From: Bactericera cockerelli
Taxonomy: Eukaryota; Arthropoda; Insecta; Hemiptera; Triozidae
Length of the DNA: 64,000 nucleotides
NCBI GenBank assembly: GCA_024516035.1
Contig: CM044958.1
Location: forward strand, 5,846,574 to 5,910,573
Direction: 5' to 3'
The first letter of the stretch is position 1. Every line of letters starts with the position of its first letter. The translations under genes and the position numbers were made by a program. The notes below the pieces were generated by a model. It was not told where the DNA came from, searched no databases, and worked only from the letters and a program-made list of their open reading frames with translations. Below, piece by piece: positions 1-9,392 of the stretch.

Positions 1-63
1 GCGTCATCGTGAACGATGGTAGCCAGACAGTGGAGGAATGACTCAGCAATTCTACTGTCTTTA
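1..63 (+). repeat. End-like sequence, inverted partner of 10236-10300
   Basis: About 60 bases that begin GCGTCATCGTGAACGATGG and finish near ACTGTCTTTA reappear in reverse complement at 10236-10300 with a few substitutions and small gaps. The orientation fits terminal inverted repeats of one element of about 10.3 kb, or two separate opposite copies of one repeat. The left boundary lies at or before the window edge, so the choice cannot be made here. Confidence 0.55.
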
Positions 64-72
64 AAAGGAGAC

Positions 73-104
73 TTGGCTTGGTTATTGACGAATAACCAAG
101 CCAA
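73..104. repeat. Perfect 14-bp hairpin
   Basis: TTGGCTTGGTTATT at 73-86 is followed by the loop GACG and its exact reverse complement at 91-104. It lies just inside the end-like sequence at 1-63 and may belong to the same element. Confidence 0.8.
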
Positions 105-217
105 TGCTGGTCTACTCCCTGTTTATAGTCCCCCAGCCAGACTATTTTATTATATAAAAGTTATATCTCTCCAAAAAGGATACTTTGTCAAGTAGCTTCA
201 TAATGATATAGGGTCAA

Positions 218-614
218 GGGGGGTATTTACGAACAGGGGGTAATTACGAACAGTGGTCATTGTACCTAAACAGGATAAGATATTTCGAATCTGGTGGTTA
301 AATACTATTATTTTGAATTGTTTTTACAGGTTGAACACGAGTTTTCGATAGTATTTATTTTCAGTTGTAGTTAGTAAGCTAGTGAAAATAGATCTATCAA
401 AAAAATTGATTTTTGAAGTTTTTGATTTTTTTAAAACAATTTTTTAGGTAAGTGTTACTTGAATTTTTATCATTATTTTACTTTTAATTATTGATAAGCA
501 TGTTTTTGGTTATTATTTTACAAAAATAATTGTTTTAACCATTTTTTAAGTTATAGTTTTTGGGTGTTCTTAATTACCCCCGCATTTTTTTGCTATGGGG
601 TGATTACGAACGCA
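218..614. repeat. Recurring GGGG-TAATTACGAAC motif
   Basis: A 17-base motif ending TTACGAACA occurs twice in tandem at about 219-252. It recurs at 597-611 and, inverted, as TAATTACCCCC at 571-581. The copies precede the transposase-like fragment at 672, so they may be terminal or subterminal repeats of that DNA transposon. The AT-rich sequence between them shows no other feature. Confidence 0.45.
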
Positions 615-671
615 TATTTTGGGTGTTTGTTTTACCCTATAACTTTTTTTGTATTTATCAAAACACTCAGA

Positions 672-909
672 ATGCCCCGGAACTACAAGATGAAGAAACC
701 ACCTCCTTTGTATACAGAAGCACAAATGATATCTGCTATCGTATTAGATGTTTTTAATGGCAACCTGGCTGTCAGAAGACCAACGGCAGTGTTTTGAGAT
801 TCCGCAAACCAAAGTAGAATTTTCCAAACGTAAGGCTCAAAATCCTGAAATACTGGGAGGTTGTAAGAAGTACCAAGATATTAGTACCCTAATGTATTGG
901 ACCCAATGA
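672..909 (+). pseudogene. Broken pogo/Tigger-like transposase N-terminus (HTH domain)
   Basis: An ATG at 672 opens MPRNYKMKKPPPLYTEAQ, which resembles the MPRxYKRK start and psq-type helix-turn-helix of pogo/Tigger transposases (DNA-binding domain for the element's ends). The frame stops at 795-797, but shifting by one base continues the same domain as FEIPQTKVEFSKRKAQ and then NPEILGGCKKYQ, ending at the TGA at 907-909. One inserted base therefore separates the halves of the HTH. The catalytic DDE domain is absent. A purine-rich stretch after 910 could encode a lysine/acidic tail like a transposase C-terminus, so an internally deleted copy is plausible. The fold assignment rests on motif reading only; another CENP-B-type protein is possible. 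Confidence 0.5.
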
Positions 910-1171
910 AGGTATTTGTGTACTTGAACATAGCAAAAGAAAGGAAGAAAAATGAAAGTGTAGAAAACGAAAAGAAATATAGGGGGAACAGTTTCAAAAA
1001 AGAAGAAAAAAATGAAGGTAGAAGAAGACAAATCTGAGATTGACAATGACCTAGAAACTATTGATAAGACCAAAATCTGTAAAAAAAAAAAATAAATAAT
1101 AATAATATATAAAACACCTTTCAAAAGCTCTCATACCTACTTAACTATTACTATTATTATGCTTTTATTAC
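910..1171 (+). other. Purine-rich remnant after the transposase fragment
   Basis: The plus strand is rich in AAG/GAA and translates in pieces to lysine- and glutamate-rich peptides such as KKKKMKVEEDKSEIDNDLE. This suits a degraded acidic transposase tail but could be simple purine-rich sequence. It ends in an A-rich run near 1081-1110. Confidence 0.25.
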
Positions 1172-1533
1172 CAGCCTCCGTGGCGTAACAGTTGTGACTA
1201 CTGCCCGTAGTCCAGAGATCCTTAGTTCGATTCCCGGTTGGAGCAGACTTTTCGCACAGAAAATTCTGTCCCCTCCGAACATGTGAGGCTGGCGATTCCG
1301 GCCCCACCCAGGCTGGGTGAGGTTAATGTGGGTAGCTGGTACGATTCCCAGCGAATGGAGGGTGAAACCCCCGTACTGTCTACCTCAAGTCAGGATGTTA
1401 AAACCAAATAGAATCAATGGACATGAAAGGAGCCTAGACATTGGATCTGGGCGTCCATATAATCCTCTCACCACCATGATTTAGGTATCTATACCTATCT
1501 CACGGACACGAAATTATTATTATTACTATTATT
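1172..1533 (+). mobile_element. SINE family S2 (tRNA-like head, shared core), long copy
   Basis: The head starts CAGCCTCCGTGGCGTAACAG and carries a B-box-like GTTCGATTCCC near 1228, as in a tRNA-derived pol III promoter. The central block (GGCTGGGTGAGGTTAATGTG, then GCGAATGGAGGGT) is the one also seen behind the 5S head in family S1. The tail ends in (ATT)n. Other copies lie at 24196 and 27241. Confidence 0.85.
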
Positions 1534-1985
1534 TGCAAGATAGAGATACCCTTTTTGATAAGAGCTGTCTTCACTTGATGTTTTATTTGAAAAATATGTA
1601 TTTATTTTATCCTACAATTAGGTACATAATATTAGGTACAGATAGACTACAATTAGTTACAAATTATAAACAAAATAAATTACACAGAGTTGTTCTATAT
1701 AAAAGTTGTTCCCTAAATAACTTTGATAAATAATTTGATAAATACTCTCAGGAATTGAAGACACTTACTGCGCTTTTTAATTTCCCATCTGGAAACACCC
1801 TGTATAATATTAGCTACAGCTGTATAAAATTACTGCTACAGCCTGCACTATTAGCTGAGTTAGGTGGTTTTAAGCCGGAGGTCTTATGGAAATACCTGGA
1901 GCGGTGTATTTATTGATGAGGAATAGAGGATCGATGGTCCTTTGACTACCGAACGAATTTTGCGTGTACCGTTCTGCTGTTTCTT
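1534..1985. other. AT-rich stretch without a recognised gene
   Basis: I see no coding or structural signal except GAAACACCCTGTA at about 1792-1804. This matches the terminal repeat of the MITE at 17224-17623 in one orientation and may be a solitary, decayed end. Confidence 0.3.
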
Positions 1986-2172
1986 TATTATTATTATTAT
2001 GTTACACTTTATCAATGAGGACATGTATACAACACAGATAATTACAAATTAATATACAATATGGGAAGAAGTATAAAACGAGAAAAAAATGAAGAAAAAA
2101 TAAATAAATATATACATAATTATGTCCTAACTAAAAGGCGGGGTTATTGCCTTTGGCAATCTCCTTTGGCAA
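1986..2172 (-). mobile_element. LINE 3'-end fragment (CR1/L2-like tail)
   Basis: Read on the minus strand this is GGCAATAACCCCGCCTTTTAG, then a T-rich stretch, then (ATA)n at its end. The same arrangement recurs on the plus strand at 24865-25052, and a similar CCAAAGGCATTATCACCACC plus (AAT)n tail closes the LINE at 8511-9632. I infer a 5'-truncated LINE consisting only of 3' UTR. Three TTTGGCAAT units near 2150-2185 form local hairpins. Confidence 0.5.
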
Positions 2173-2181
2173 TTGCCTTTG

Positions 2182-2246
2182 GCAATAAAGCGAGTTAGAG
2201 AAGTTGTGATATCATGAAAGTGATTAACACAGTTATGATATCCTAA
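2182..2246 (+). mobile_element. SINE family S4, tail only
   Basis: AAAGCGAGTTAGAGAAGTTG followed by TGATATCATGAAAGTGATTAACAC matches the S4 tail seen complete at 13857-14015. The tRNA-like head is missing. Confidence 0.75.
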
Positions 2247-2641
2247 CAAAAACATCTTAGATGCCAAATACATCTTAGAAGCCAAATAAAAATGGCTTAG
2301 GATTCATCCTCTGTATACATAAAAAAAATTATGAACAATAAAACAAATAATAAATTATTATAATTAATATTAAAACGTTTTATTAATATCTGGGCAGTGA
2401 AAGGCTCAACTTTAGTTTGTTCTCTTATTTGGATAATGACGATCACTTAATATTAAAATTTATACCAGGCACACGACCAGGTTGCACCTGCCTTTAATAC
2501 TTCTCACTGGGGCGACGGGTTTATTTTATGGTCTTGTTAAAATGTTATTTTTACCTAATTAAAAATATTTACCATACCTTTTTTAAAGGTGTAGTAGTTA
2601 TTTTAACGTAGAGGCATCTAGAGCGGCTAGAGCCCATAGAG
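2247..2641. other. AT-rich stretch, nothing recognised
   Basis: No open frame of note, repeat partner or promoter-like element is visible. Confidence 0.3.
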
Positions 2642-2830
2642 GTAATAATAATAATAAAAATCTCGCCTTATTTATACTGCCCGATTAGGACTATTAAGTC
2701 CCATTATTCCAGCAGTAAGCCCAAGACATATTATTATGTGGTAAAAATCCCAAATGGGAGGATAACATGTCATGTCCCGGCTGGGTTTCGAACCCACGAC
2801 CTCTGGAATCTACCACTGAGCTACCGGGAC
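2642..2830 (-). mobile_element. SINE family S7, tRNA-like head lacking the anticodon arm
   Basis: On the minus strand the head at 2830-2774 runs GTCCCGGTAGCTCAGTGG through GGGTTCGAAACCCAG to CCGGGAC. The 7-base acceptor ends pair perfectly, and the D-arm (A box) and T-arm (B box) are intact, but the head is only 57 nt, so the anticodon arm is deleted. It ends in (ATT)n at 2644-2656 after a related body. A tail fragment of the family recurs at 6300-6360. It is not a functional tRNA gene. Confidence 0.75.
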
Positions 2831-2968
2831 AGAGAGTAAACGAGTTCTAGCATGGCATAGGTATTACCTTTGGACGCGCAGATCACGTTCATCAAATTGA
2901 GGCTTGAGATTTCAAAACCGGCGCATATCCTTCAACACTCTGCTGAAGTGAATCTTACAAGAATTTCC

Positions 2969-3020
2969 TCCTCAAAAAAAAAAAAAAAAAAACAAAAAAA
3001 AAAACAAAAAAAAATGAAAC
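2969..3020 (+). repeat. Long A-rich run
   Basis: An A-tract interrupted by single C bases follows about 130 bases of unrecognised sequence. It looks like the 3' tail of an unidentified retroposed copy. Confidence 0.4.
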
Positions 3021-3082
3021 AAAAAAAGAGCTGACTAAATTGGTCTGTAACAATTTCATGATTTTATAATATTATTTACTTA

Positions 3083-3205
3083 GTTTGAGTTTGTGACCAC
3101 ATAATAATAAGACTTTGAGGGTTACGTGGTAGAAAATGTTTTGAGCACCTATCTCGCCTAGTGGTTAGGTACCTCCCACCAATGAGTGATATTATTATTA
3201 TGTTT
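3083..3205 (+). mobile_element. SINE family S3, tail only
   Basis: GTTTGAGTTTGTGACCACAT, AGACTTTGAGGGTTACGTGG and TCTCGCCTAGTGGTTAGG match the S3 tail of complete copies such as 17923-18142. The head is absent and the copy ends in (ATT)n. Confidence 0.8.
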
Positions 3206-3411
3206 TCATGATTTTATAATTTACTAAAATTATTATTTATAACAAATGGATATTACACATTTTTCATCGAGAGCACCCTTTTTACATCATATTATAATTA
3301 ATACAAAATAATTATACATACATAGATATAATACACCCTTACAACCAGGCGCGGCCGGTATGAAAATGTTCTGGGGGTGCTGCCGCATGAACCGGACTAA
3401 AATGAGATTTG

Positions 3412-3589
3412 AAGAGTCACTCCAACGACACAATACTTTCCAATTAGGTGCTGTGTCAACACAAGCGCATCGGAAGGTATTTCAAACAATTGTAACCAAA
3501 TTAAGAATACAAATTTTTGTCGACACGGGGGATCCCCCCGGAACCTTTCGCATGGCAAGCGAGTGCTTAACCACTGAGCTAATCGCGCG
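3412..3589 (-). mobile_element. SINE family S5, 3'-truncated copy
   Basis: Minus-strand reading starts GCGCGATTAGCTCAGTGG (A box), then GCTTGCCATGCGAAAGG, as in the complete plus-strand copy at 15371. The B-box region is altered (GGGGGGATCC in place of GGGTTCGAACC), so the pol III promoter is probably dead. The flanking GGGGGTGCTGC sequences on both sides suggest it interrupted another repeat. Confidence 0.75.
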
Positions 3590-3639
3590 TTCTTTTTCGT
3601 CAGGGGGTGCTGCAGTTCCGCAGCTCCTTATTTTATTTA

Positions 3640-4105
3640 TTTATTTAGAAACTCTTTATTAGTAGAACATAATAGTATTCAGACAAATAATGGTAAAATT
3701 AAATATAATAATTGACAATATTATAATAATATAAAAAAAACTCCTTTGTACCGTCCGGGCCTGATGACAACTATCCTTCAGTCCATAACAATCTCCTTGC
3801 AGGCACCCTGCACTCCGCATATCCTTAGAACTATCCTGCACCAGCTGAACCCCATATCCTTGCAAACAACATGCACCCCACGTCCTCAATCAACTTCCTC
3901 TCCTCAAGCCCTCAAGGAGACAGGAGCGTTTCCTTTTTAGCAAGGATCGGAAGTGAACTCGAAACCGCACCAAGATCCTGGCTCCCTGTGTCCTTGTTTC
4001 AGACTCCTGAAATATCCTTCTGAAATTAGAAGAACTGAAGCTCCTCATTATGATGTTCAGATTATTATGATTATTATTTCGAGGTAGATACATTATTATT
4101 TTTGA
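3640..4105. other. Unclassified repeat-like stretch
   Basis: T-rich start (TTTATTTATTTATTTAG), then CCT-rich sequence with repeated ATATCCTT words near 3818-3860. It may be a reversed retroposon 3' end, but nothing identifies it. Confidence 0.25.
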
Positions 4106-4159
4106 TTCTAAGTTAATAATGGGGAGACATTTCAGTCATTTATCTCAGTAAAACTATTA

Positions 4160-4345
4160 TTATATTATGGTATGCTTTATTCGGTAAGACAAAAATATAT
4201 ACAGTAAAATACAATGAAATTATTAAAAAAAAATAAATAGATTGAACAAGAAACAAGAAAAAAGAAGAAAAAAAGAATGAAAGAAAACATAAATATTACA
4301 AAAACGCAACCATAGGGCGGCGTTTAAATTACCTGTAGCAATCTC
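4160..4345 (-). mobile_element. LINE 3'-end fragment, pair of 43200-43330
   Basis: GCTTTATTCGGTAAGAC, ACAGTAAAATACAATGAAAT and AATAGATTGAACAAGAAAC recur nearly unchanged at 43200-43330, in the same orientation and starting from (ATT)n. Read on the minus strand the block ends in (AAT)n, like a 5'-truncated LINE tail. No coding part remains. Confidence 0.5.
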
Positions 4346-4874
4346 TTCACCAAACCCTTATAATAATATTAATTAAGCTTTGTAAAATAATAATTCCCAA
4401 AAAAACTAGCGTTGAAAAAATGGGCAAGTTCAGAGCTCTATCCAAAAAATTAATGAAGGTGGTATATCTTGTTTACGCCAAGTTACCATTGGAACAAACC
4501 ACTTCTTTTTATTAGAACCCGTTTACTGAGTTACAACCATTATTATATTTTTAAACTGAACATTCATAATCTGTAAAAATACATGACCACTATGCCTGAA
4601 CTAAAGGCCGGTTACTTGCCGTTCGTCTGCAATTAAAAAAACTCTTCCATTTCAATTTTATTTTTTTGAAGTATTAAAAGCTTTTTATTATTTAGTAACC
4701 TAATTTTTTCCTAACTGTCCTTCAACCGAGGCATGCGTGTATTTATTTCCTAACCTTACTTTACTTCACCTAATCTGTAACTTTCAACTAATACCATTGC
4801 ACCATTCTATGCAACTTAAGATAAATCAACATATTAATTTATCATATAGCATTCTTATATTTTGAGAGTTTCAA
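4346..4874. other. AT-rich stretch, nothing recognised
   Basis: No gene, repeat partner or structured element seen. Confidence 0.3.
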
Positions 4875-5133
4875 AGCCTTTTTATTATTTCGTAGCTATG
4901 AAACAAAAGCTACTGTAGATGCTTCTGGACCATCCCGGAGTATGCCTCTCCTCTGATGGGCGAGAAGTGACACAATCCTTCCCATTTAGTGCTGCGTCAA
5001 CACGAGCGCACCGGAAGGTATTCCTTACAAACAGCGATAACCAAATACTGAATACAAAATTTCGTGGGCTCTGGGTTCGAACCGGACCTTCCGCATGGCA
5101 AGCGAGTAATTTACCACTGAGCTAATCGTGCTT
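4875..5133 (-). mobile_element. SINE family S5, near-complete copy
   Basis: The minus strand gives GCACGATTAGCTCAGTGG, a B-box-like GGTTCGAACCCAGAG, the body (ACCTTCCGGTGCGCTCGTG in related form) and the end TAGCTACGAAATAATAAAAAG. It matches 15371-15690, but the tail hairpin is decayed here. Confidence 0.8.
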
Positions 5134-5458
5134 TCTTGTTCTTACGATTAACGTCATTATAATTCCCATCCTGCTTCCTTTCAAATTCCAGATCCTTCAG
5201 CAAACCAGACCCAGTAGGTCCCCTTGGTCTTGAATATGTTCATGCCCTAGTAATTTATGTTCTTCAAGGAGAAGATAAAGTGTAAGGGGGTCTCAGAGCT
5301 GCTTTAAGATTGGAATACGAAGGGGGTCTCCTGGCTGATAATATTTTTCTAGCTTCTGAAGGGGGGTCTTTTTATATGCTTGTTTCTTGAAGATGGTTGC
5401 ACTGGTAGCTCAGATTTTTAGGGCAGGATGTTGATGTCAAGCTACTTTCAGAGTCCAG
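5134..5458. other. Short stretch with three AGGGGGTCTC words
   Basis: GGGGGTCT words recur near 5285, 5321 and 5364 at about 37-40 base spacing. Otherwise nothing is recognised. Confidence 0.3.
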
Positions 5459-6290
5459 ATGTTCATGTTGTTGTTGTATTGTTGTTTTTGTTTTGTTGTT
5501 GTTGTTGCTGTTGTTGGTTGCTATGGGTGTTTTTGTTATTGTTGGTGGTGTTTTTGTGTTTTATTGTTGTTGGTGTTTTTGTTGTTGTTGTGTTGCTGTT
5601 GTTGTTGGTGTTTGTGTTGTTGTTATTGTTGTTGGTGTTTTTGTTGTTGTTGTTGTTGGTGTTTTTGTTGTTATTGTTGTTGGTGTTTTTGTTGTTGTTG
5701 GTGTTGCTGTTGTTGTTGGTGTTTTGTGTTTGTTGTTGTTGTTGGTGTTTTTGTTGTTTGTTGGTTGTTGGTGTTTTTGTTTTGTTGGTGTCTGCTATTG
5801 GTGTATTTTGTTGGTGTTTGTTGTTGTTGTGTTGCTATTGTTGTTGTTGTTGTTGTGTTTTGTTGTTTGTGGTGTTGTGTTTTTTGTTGGTGTTTTGTTT
5901 TATTTGTTGTGCATTTTTTGTTGTTGTGTCTATTGTATGGCTGTATGTTTTTAGTTGTTGTGTGTTGCATAGGTTGGTGTTTTTGTTGTTGGTGTTGCTG
6001 TTGTGTTGTTGTTTGTTGTTGTGTGTTGCTTGTTGATTGTTGGTTTGGTGTTTTTGTTGTTGTGTTGTGTTGTTTGTTTTGTTGTTTGTTGTTGTGTTGT
6101 GTTGTTTTGTTGTTGTTGGTTTTGTCTTGTTGTTGTTGCTGTTGTTTTTTCTGTATGTTGTGTTACTGTTGGTTTTTTGTTGTTGTTGTTTTTGTTGTTG
6201 TTATTCTGTTGCTTTTGTTGTATTTTCATTGTTTGTTGTTGTTCTTGTGTTTTTGTTAATGTTGCTGTTGGTTTCTTGGAGGTGTCATAA
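5459..6290. repeat. T/G-only satellite, (TTG)n with GTTGTTGGTGTTTTT units
   Basis: About 830 bases are almost entirely T and G on the plus strand, built of TTG triplets broken by GGTGTTTTTG. Long frames on both strands (Val/Leu/Cys/Phe one way, Gln/Thr/Asn the other) simply reflect the composition. Parts of the array have a unit of about 24 bases. Confidence 0.9.
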
Positions 6291-6299
6291 TAAATGAGA

Positions 6300-6360
6300 T
6301 AAATATCACTTTTTTATGTTGCCCAATTAGGACTTATAAGTCCAATAAAATACTCATCTA
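6300..6360 (-). mobile_element. SINE S7 tail fragment
   Basis: TTGCCCAATTAGGACTTATA followed by AGTCC resembles TGCCCGATTAGGACTATTAA at 2672 within S7. Confidence 0.5.
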
Positions 6361-6371
6361 TTTTTCGGTTC

Positions 6372-6462
6372 TTTTTTCGGTTTAACGTCGCTTTCATTGG
6401 CATAATCATATCACGACGGGGGTTTTACCCTTCATTCTTGGAAACTCACAAACCAGTTATCA
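6372..6462 (-). mobile_element. SINE family S1, tail fragment
   Basis: CGGTTTAACGTCGCTTTCA, CATATCACGACGGGGGTTTT and GGAAACTCACAAACC match the S1 tail; the 5S-like head is missing. Confidence 0.75.
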
Positions 6463-6574
6463 TATTAAACATGCCTCAGGCCATGCCTCAGGTATAGTGA
6501 AAAAGTAGTCTTGAGGTGGTAGCACACGCCTTCAGCTGTAGTGAACTATGAAAGAAGGATGGAGTATTGTTAAG

Positions 6575-6900
6575 AAGTTTTTTTGTCTTCCGGAATCCTA
6601 GCGGATGTCAACTGGATTTACCAGAGCATAACCCGATTGTCTTAGCACGTGTTTGAAAACCAAGTAGAGAGGACTCGGGTTCGAAACCCGTTAGTATATA
6701 TTTTTATTTTTTTGAAAGTGGTTTTGTAGTTTTTTGTCTTCCGGTATTTTCTCGGATGTCATCTGGAATTACAAGACCATGTTCCGATTGTCCTAGGACT
6801 TCACGCGTGTCAAGAAAATGGTGACTATGACTCCGTATACTGTGTATTTATATGCGTAGTTCGAAACTGAAGCTTCTGGTTCGAGACCAGGTCATGTCAT
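6575..6900 (+). repeat. Two diverged 75-85 bp direct repeats, each followed by a B-box-like site
   Basis: TTTTTTGTCTTCCGGAATCC at about 6578 and TTTTTTGTCTTCCGGTATTT at about 6729 open parallel blocks that share GGATGTCA, then CGATTGTC, then CACG-GTGT. GGGTTCGAAACCCG follows the first, and GGTTCGAGACCAGG follows the second after a longer gap. This could be a decayed tandem pair of a tRNA-derived SINE. Confidence 0.5.
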
Positions 6901-6998
6901 TTTTTACTTTCCTTGTAGTAACAAAAGCGCTTCTAAGTGGAAGGTATGGCTGTATGGAATGGCCTTGCCTATACCAATGCCAGAAAAATAAAGAAAGA

Positions 6999-7180
6999 AA
7001 AAAAAGTGGAAGGAGGTAACCAACCACCAGGTGAGTTTAATGCTCAAAGTATTTTTTAACACCTAACCCTCAGAGTCTTATTACTATGTGGTCACATTCT
7101 CAAATTAATGAGAAAAAATTCATGCACTGGGTGGGATTCGAACCAACGGATCCCTACGCTACCTGGATTACGAGACTGGC
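6999..7180 (-). mobile_element. SINE family S3 copy
   Basis: The minus strand has the head part GGTAGCGTAGGGATCCG, B box GGTTCGAATCCCACC and the full S3 tail through CACCTGGTGGTTGG. The first part of the head with the A box is missing. Confidence 0.85.
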
Positions 7181-7477
7181 ACGTAATGATAGAAGTAATG
7201 GAATCACACAAAAATTTCGATTATCAGTTCACAGTGCCAAAACTCTTTTTTTAACGTAATGAAGAGATTTAACATTTGAAAAACTTAAAAAGACAATACT
7301 TCCCATATGTAATAGGTAAATATGGAAAAGATTAATTGAATTAGTTAAATTTTTGAGATAAATTGAAGATGGAAGTCTGAAGTTCATATAAGTTCCTGAT
7401 TTCCTATTTCCTAATACTTTTGTAAGGAATAGTTTCCTATATGATCAGTTGCGTCTAGATAAATAAAAAAAAGTTAT
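7181..7477. other. AT-rich stretch, nothing recognised
   Basis: No repeat partner or coding signal seen. Confidence 0.3.
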
Positions 7478-7625
7478 CATATATTTGTGTGAATCACTTT
7501 CGTGTTATCATCACAACCACCCAAACGCGCTTTACTAAATCCAAACTGAAACCGGGACTTGAACGACCAACCTTCAGGTTACAAGTCCGTCGCCTTATCA
7601 ATCAAGCTATTAAGGGCCGTTTAGA
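7478..7625 (-). mobile_element. SINE family S4 copy
   Basis: The minus strand reads a diverged GACCTCAGTAGCTTGAT head, then ACTTGTAACCTGAAGGTTGG, CAAGTCCCGG (B box) and the tail GTGATTCAC. Several substitutions point to an old copy. Confidence 0.8.
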
Positions 7626-8054
7626 TTAATAACTGTTGCAGTTTCATGGTTACAAAATATTTAATTAGGCTGTGAAACATTATTTACCTGGTAAAAAAAA
7701 ACAAATTTAATTAATATAAATTTAAATCCAGCAGGTTCTGGCATACCAAATATGCATTTCTACCCAAGTGTTTTTAAGGAAAGGTGTTTGGTACAGCTGA
7801 CACAAGTACAGGTGTATTTTTTAATTAAACCAGACCTAACATACAATTAATTACAACCTCAAAAAAAGTTGTTATTCACAATGTTTAATCCTCAATTATT
7901 TCTCTTACCTTCACAGGAAATTCAAAATAGGTCTTGATTAATATTATTTTATTATCTTCTTCTCTCTCTCTCTTTGCCTTTTCCCAAATGGCCAAATCTG
8001 TTTGGGGTCAGCAGTATAGGCATTGGTCAACCTCTTTTTCACAGTTGAGACTCA
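7626..8054. other. Unrecognised stretch with a short CT-run
   Basis: AT-rich, with (TC)n at about 7958-7974. No gene seen. Confidence 0.3.
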
Positions 8055-8232
8055 TGCACTGGTAGTCATGTGATGGTTAAGGCGCTAGTCTGGTAATGCA
8101 TGAATTTTTCCTCATTAATTTGAGTTTGTGACGACATAATACTATGAGGGTTAGGTGGTAGAAAGTGCTTTGAGCATTAACCTCGCCTGGTGGTTACCTT
8201 CCACTAAAGTGTGTTATTATTATTTTATTTTA
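8055..8232 (+). mobile_element. SINE family S3 copy with B-box deletion
   Basis: GCACTGGTAGTCATGTGATG and GGCGCTAGTCTGGTAA (A-box side) join directly to TGCATGAATTTTTCCTC. The stretch holding GGTTCGAATCCC in other copies is deleted. The tail is complete to the (ATT)n end. Confidence 0.85.
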
Positions 8233-8456
8233 TAAGTAATCTTTTACATCTCATCACGGATAACAGATACCCGAGTTTCTCTCTCTCGTATGAGGGGTTG
8301 TTTTTGTTTCTGGCACTCCTCCTACTTCCGAAATTTTATGGCTGAATGCCCTAAACATCAACCCTGCTTAGCGTGCTAATAATTTGTTCTTGTTCTTTAG
8401 TCCGTACCCTTCTTATCACTGACTATTTGTAGGCATAGCAGAATACTTGGAGTAAT

Positions 8457-8510
8457 AATTTGAGAATTAAACTTAATCATTCATTAATAATTAAGTTTAA
8501 TTCTCAAATT
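8457..8510. repeat. Perfect 21-bp palindrome at the LINE 5' junction
   Basis: AATTTGAGAATTAAACTTAAT at 8457-8477 is repeated exactly as its reverse complement at 8490-8510 around a 12-base loop. It directly precedes the truncated LINE. Confidence 0.85.
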
Positions 8511-8517
8511 CCTCATT

Positions 8518-9351
8518 TTGTATACCAAATACGAATTTATTTTTCAAAAAAAATCAATCATTGGCATGCTTAATATTGACCTGCAGAAATTATATGAGTG
8601 GACTGTAGTTCATGGCATCCTACCAAATCCCAAGAAATTTCAAAGTATTATAATAGGATCATCACCCCTTCTTGATAGGTTATCGAAACTTACAGTCCAT
8701 CCAATTATCTTCAACTCAAATAATATTCCTTTTTCTAACTCAGTTAAAAACTTGGGCCTTCTATTTGATTCAAATCTATCTTGGAACTCACAAGTCATTA
8801 ATGTTGGGAAAAGAGTCTTCAGAAAATTTCATTCTTTAAATCGTCTGAAAAGGTTTTTACCTTTTAAGACAAAAAAGCTCTTATGTACTTCTCTCATTTT
8901 CCCAACTATTGAATACGGAGGAGTAGTTTTTAGCAATATTAATGGATTACTCATGAAAAAACTTCAAATTTATCAAAATGTTTGCGTACGTTATATCTTC
9001 GGGTTGAAGAAATATGACCATGTTTCTGACCTCAGAAGATCGCTGACGTGGTTGACTATTACGAGAAGACTGGAGCATCAGACATTATGTCTTTTGTGGA
9101 AATTAATGAACGAAGAATCATCACCGTCATATCTTCATTCTTCATTTCATTCATTACAAACTTTTCACTCACACAACACACGATCTCGTCATCTTCTAGA
9201 TATCCCCATTCATCATACAGATTTCATGAGTAAGAGTTTCGCTGTTAATGCTGCAAGGTTGTGGAATCGACTTCCAGAGGAACTGAGAATCTCGGAAAGT
9301 CGTATGTCGTTTAAGATGAAATTAAAAGAATATATGTTTACCTTGGATTAA
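8518..9351 (+). pseudogene. LINE reverse transcriptase, C-terminal part only
   Basis: About 277 codons run without a stop to the TAA at 9349-9351. Visible family features are LPNPKKFQSIIIG (the NPxK region after the palm), VKNLGLLFDSNLSW (LGxxLDxxLxW, thumb), LEHQTLCLLWKLMN, and the ending SFAVNAARLWNRLPEELR with FKMKLKEYMF. That ending is typical of CR1/L2/Rex-like ORF2 termini. Motifs A, B and C, including the YADD/FADD box, and the endonuclease would lie upstream and are missing. No ATG is needed because the copy is truncated at its 5' end. The intact remaining frame suggests fairly recent insertion. Confidence 0.8.
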
Positions 9352-9373
9352 TAATATATATAAGTTGCTAATA

Positions 9374-9392
9374 CCCCCCCCCCCCCCCCCCC
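9374..9392 (+). repeat. C19 homopolymer in the LINE 3' UTR
   Basis: Nineteen consecutive C bases directly after the reverse-transcriptase stop region, followed by GCCCC. Confidence 0.9.

Noticed and set aside
2774..2830. A tRNA gene on the minus strand
   Set aside because: The anticodon arm is missing and the sequence continues into a SINE body with an (ATT)n end.
5428..6297. Long open frames across the T/G tract on both strands
   Set aside because: They only mirror the TTG/CAA composition; no start context, splice sites or domain.
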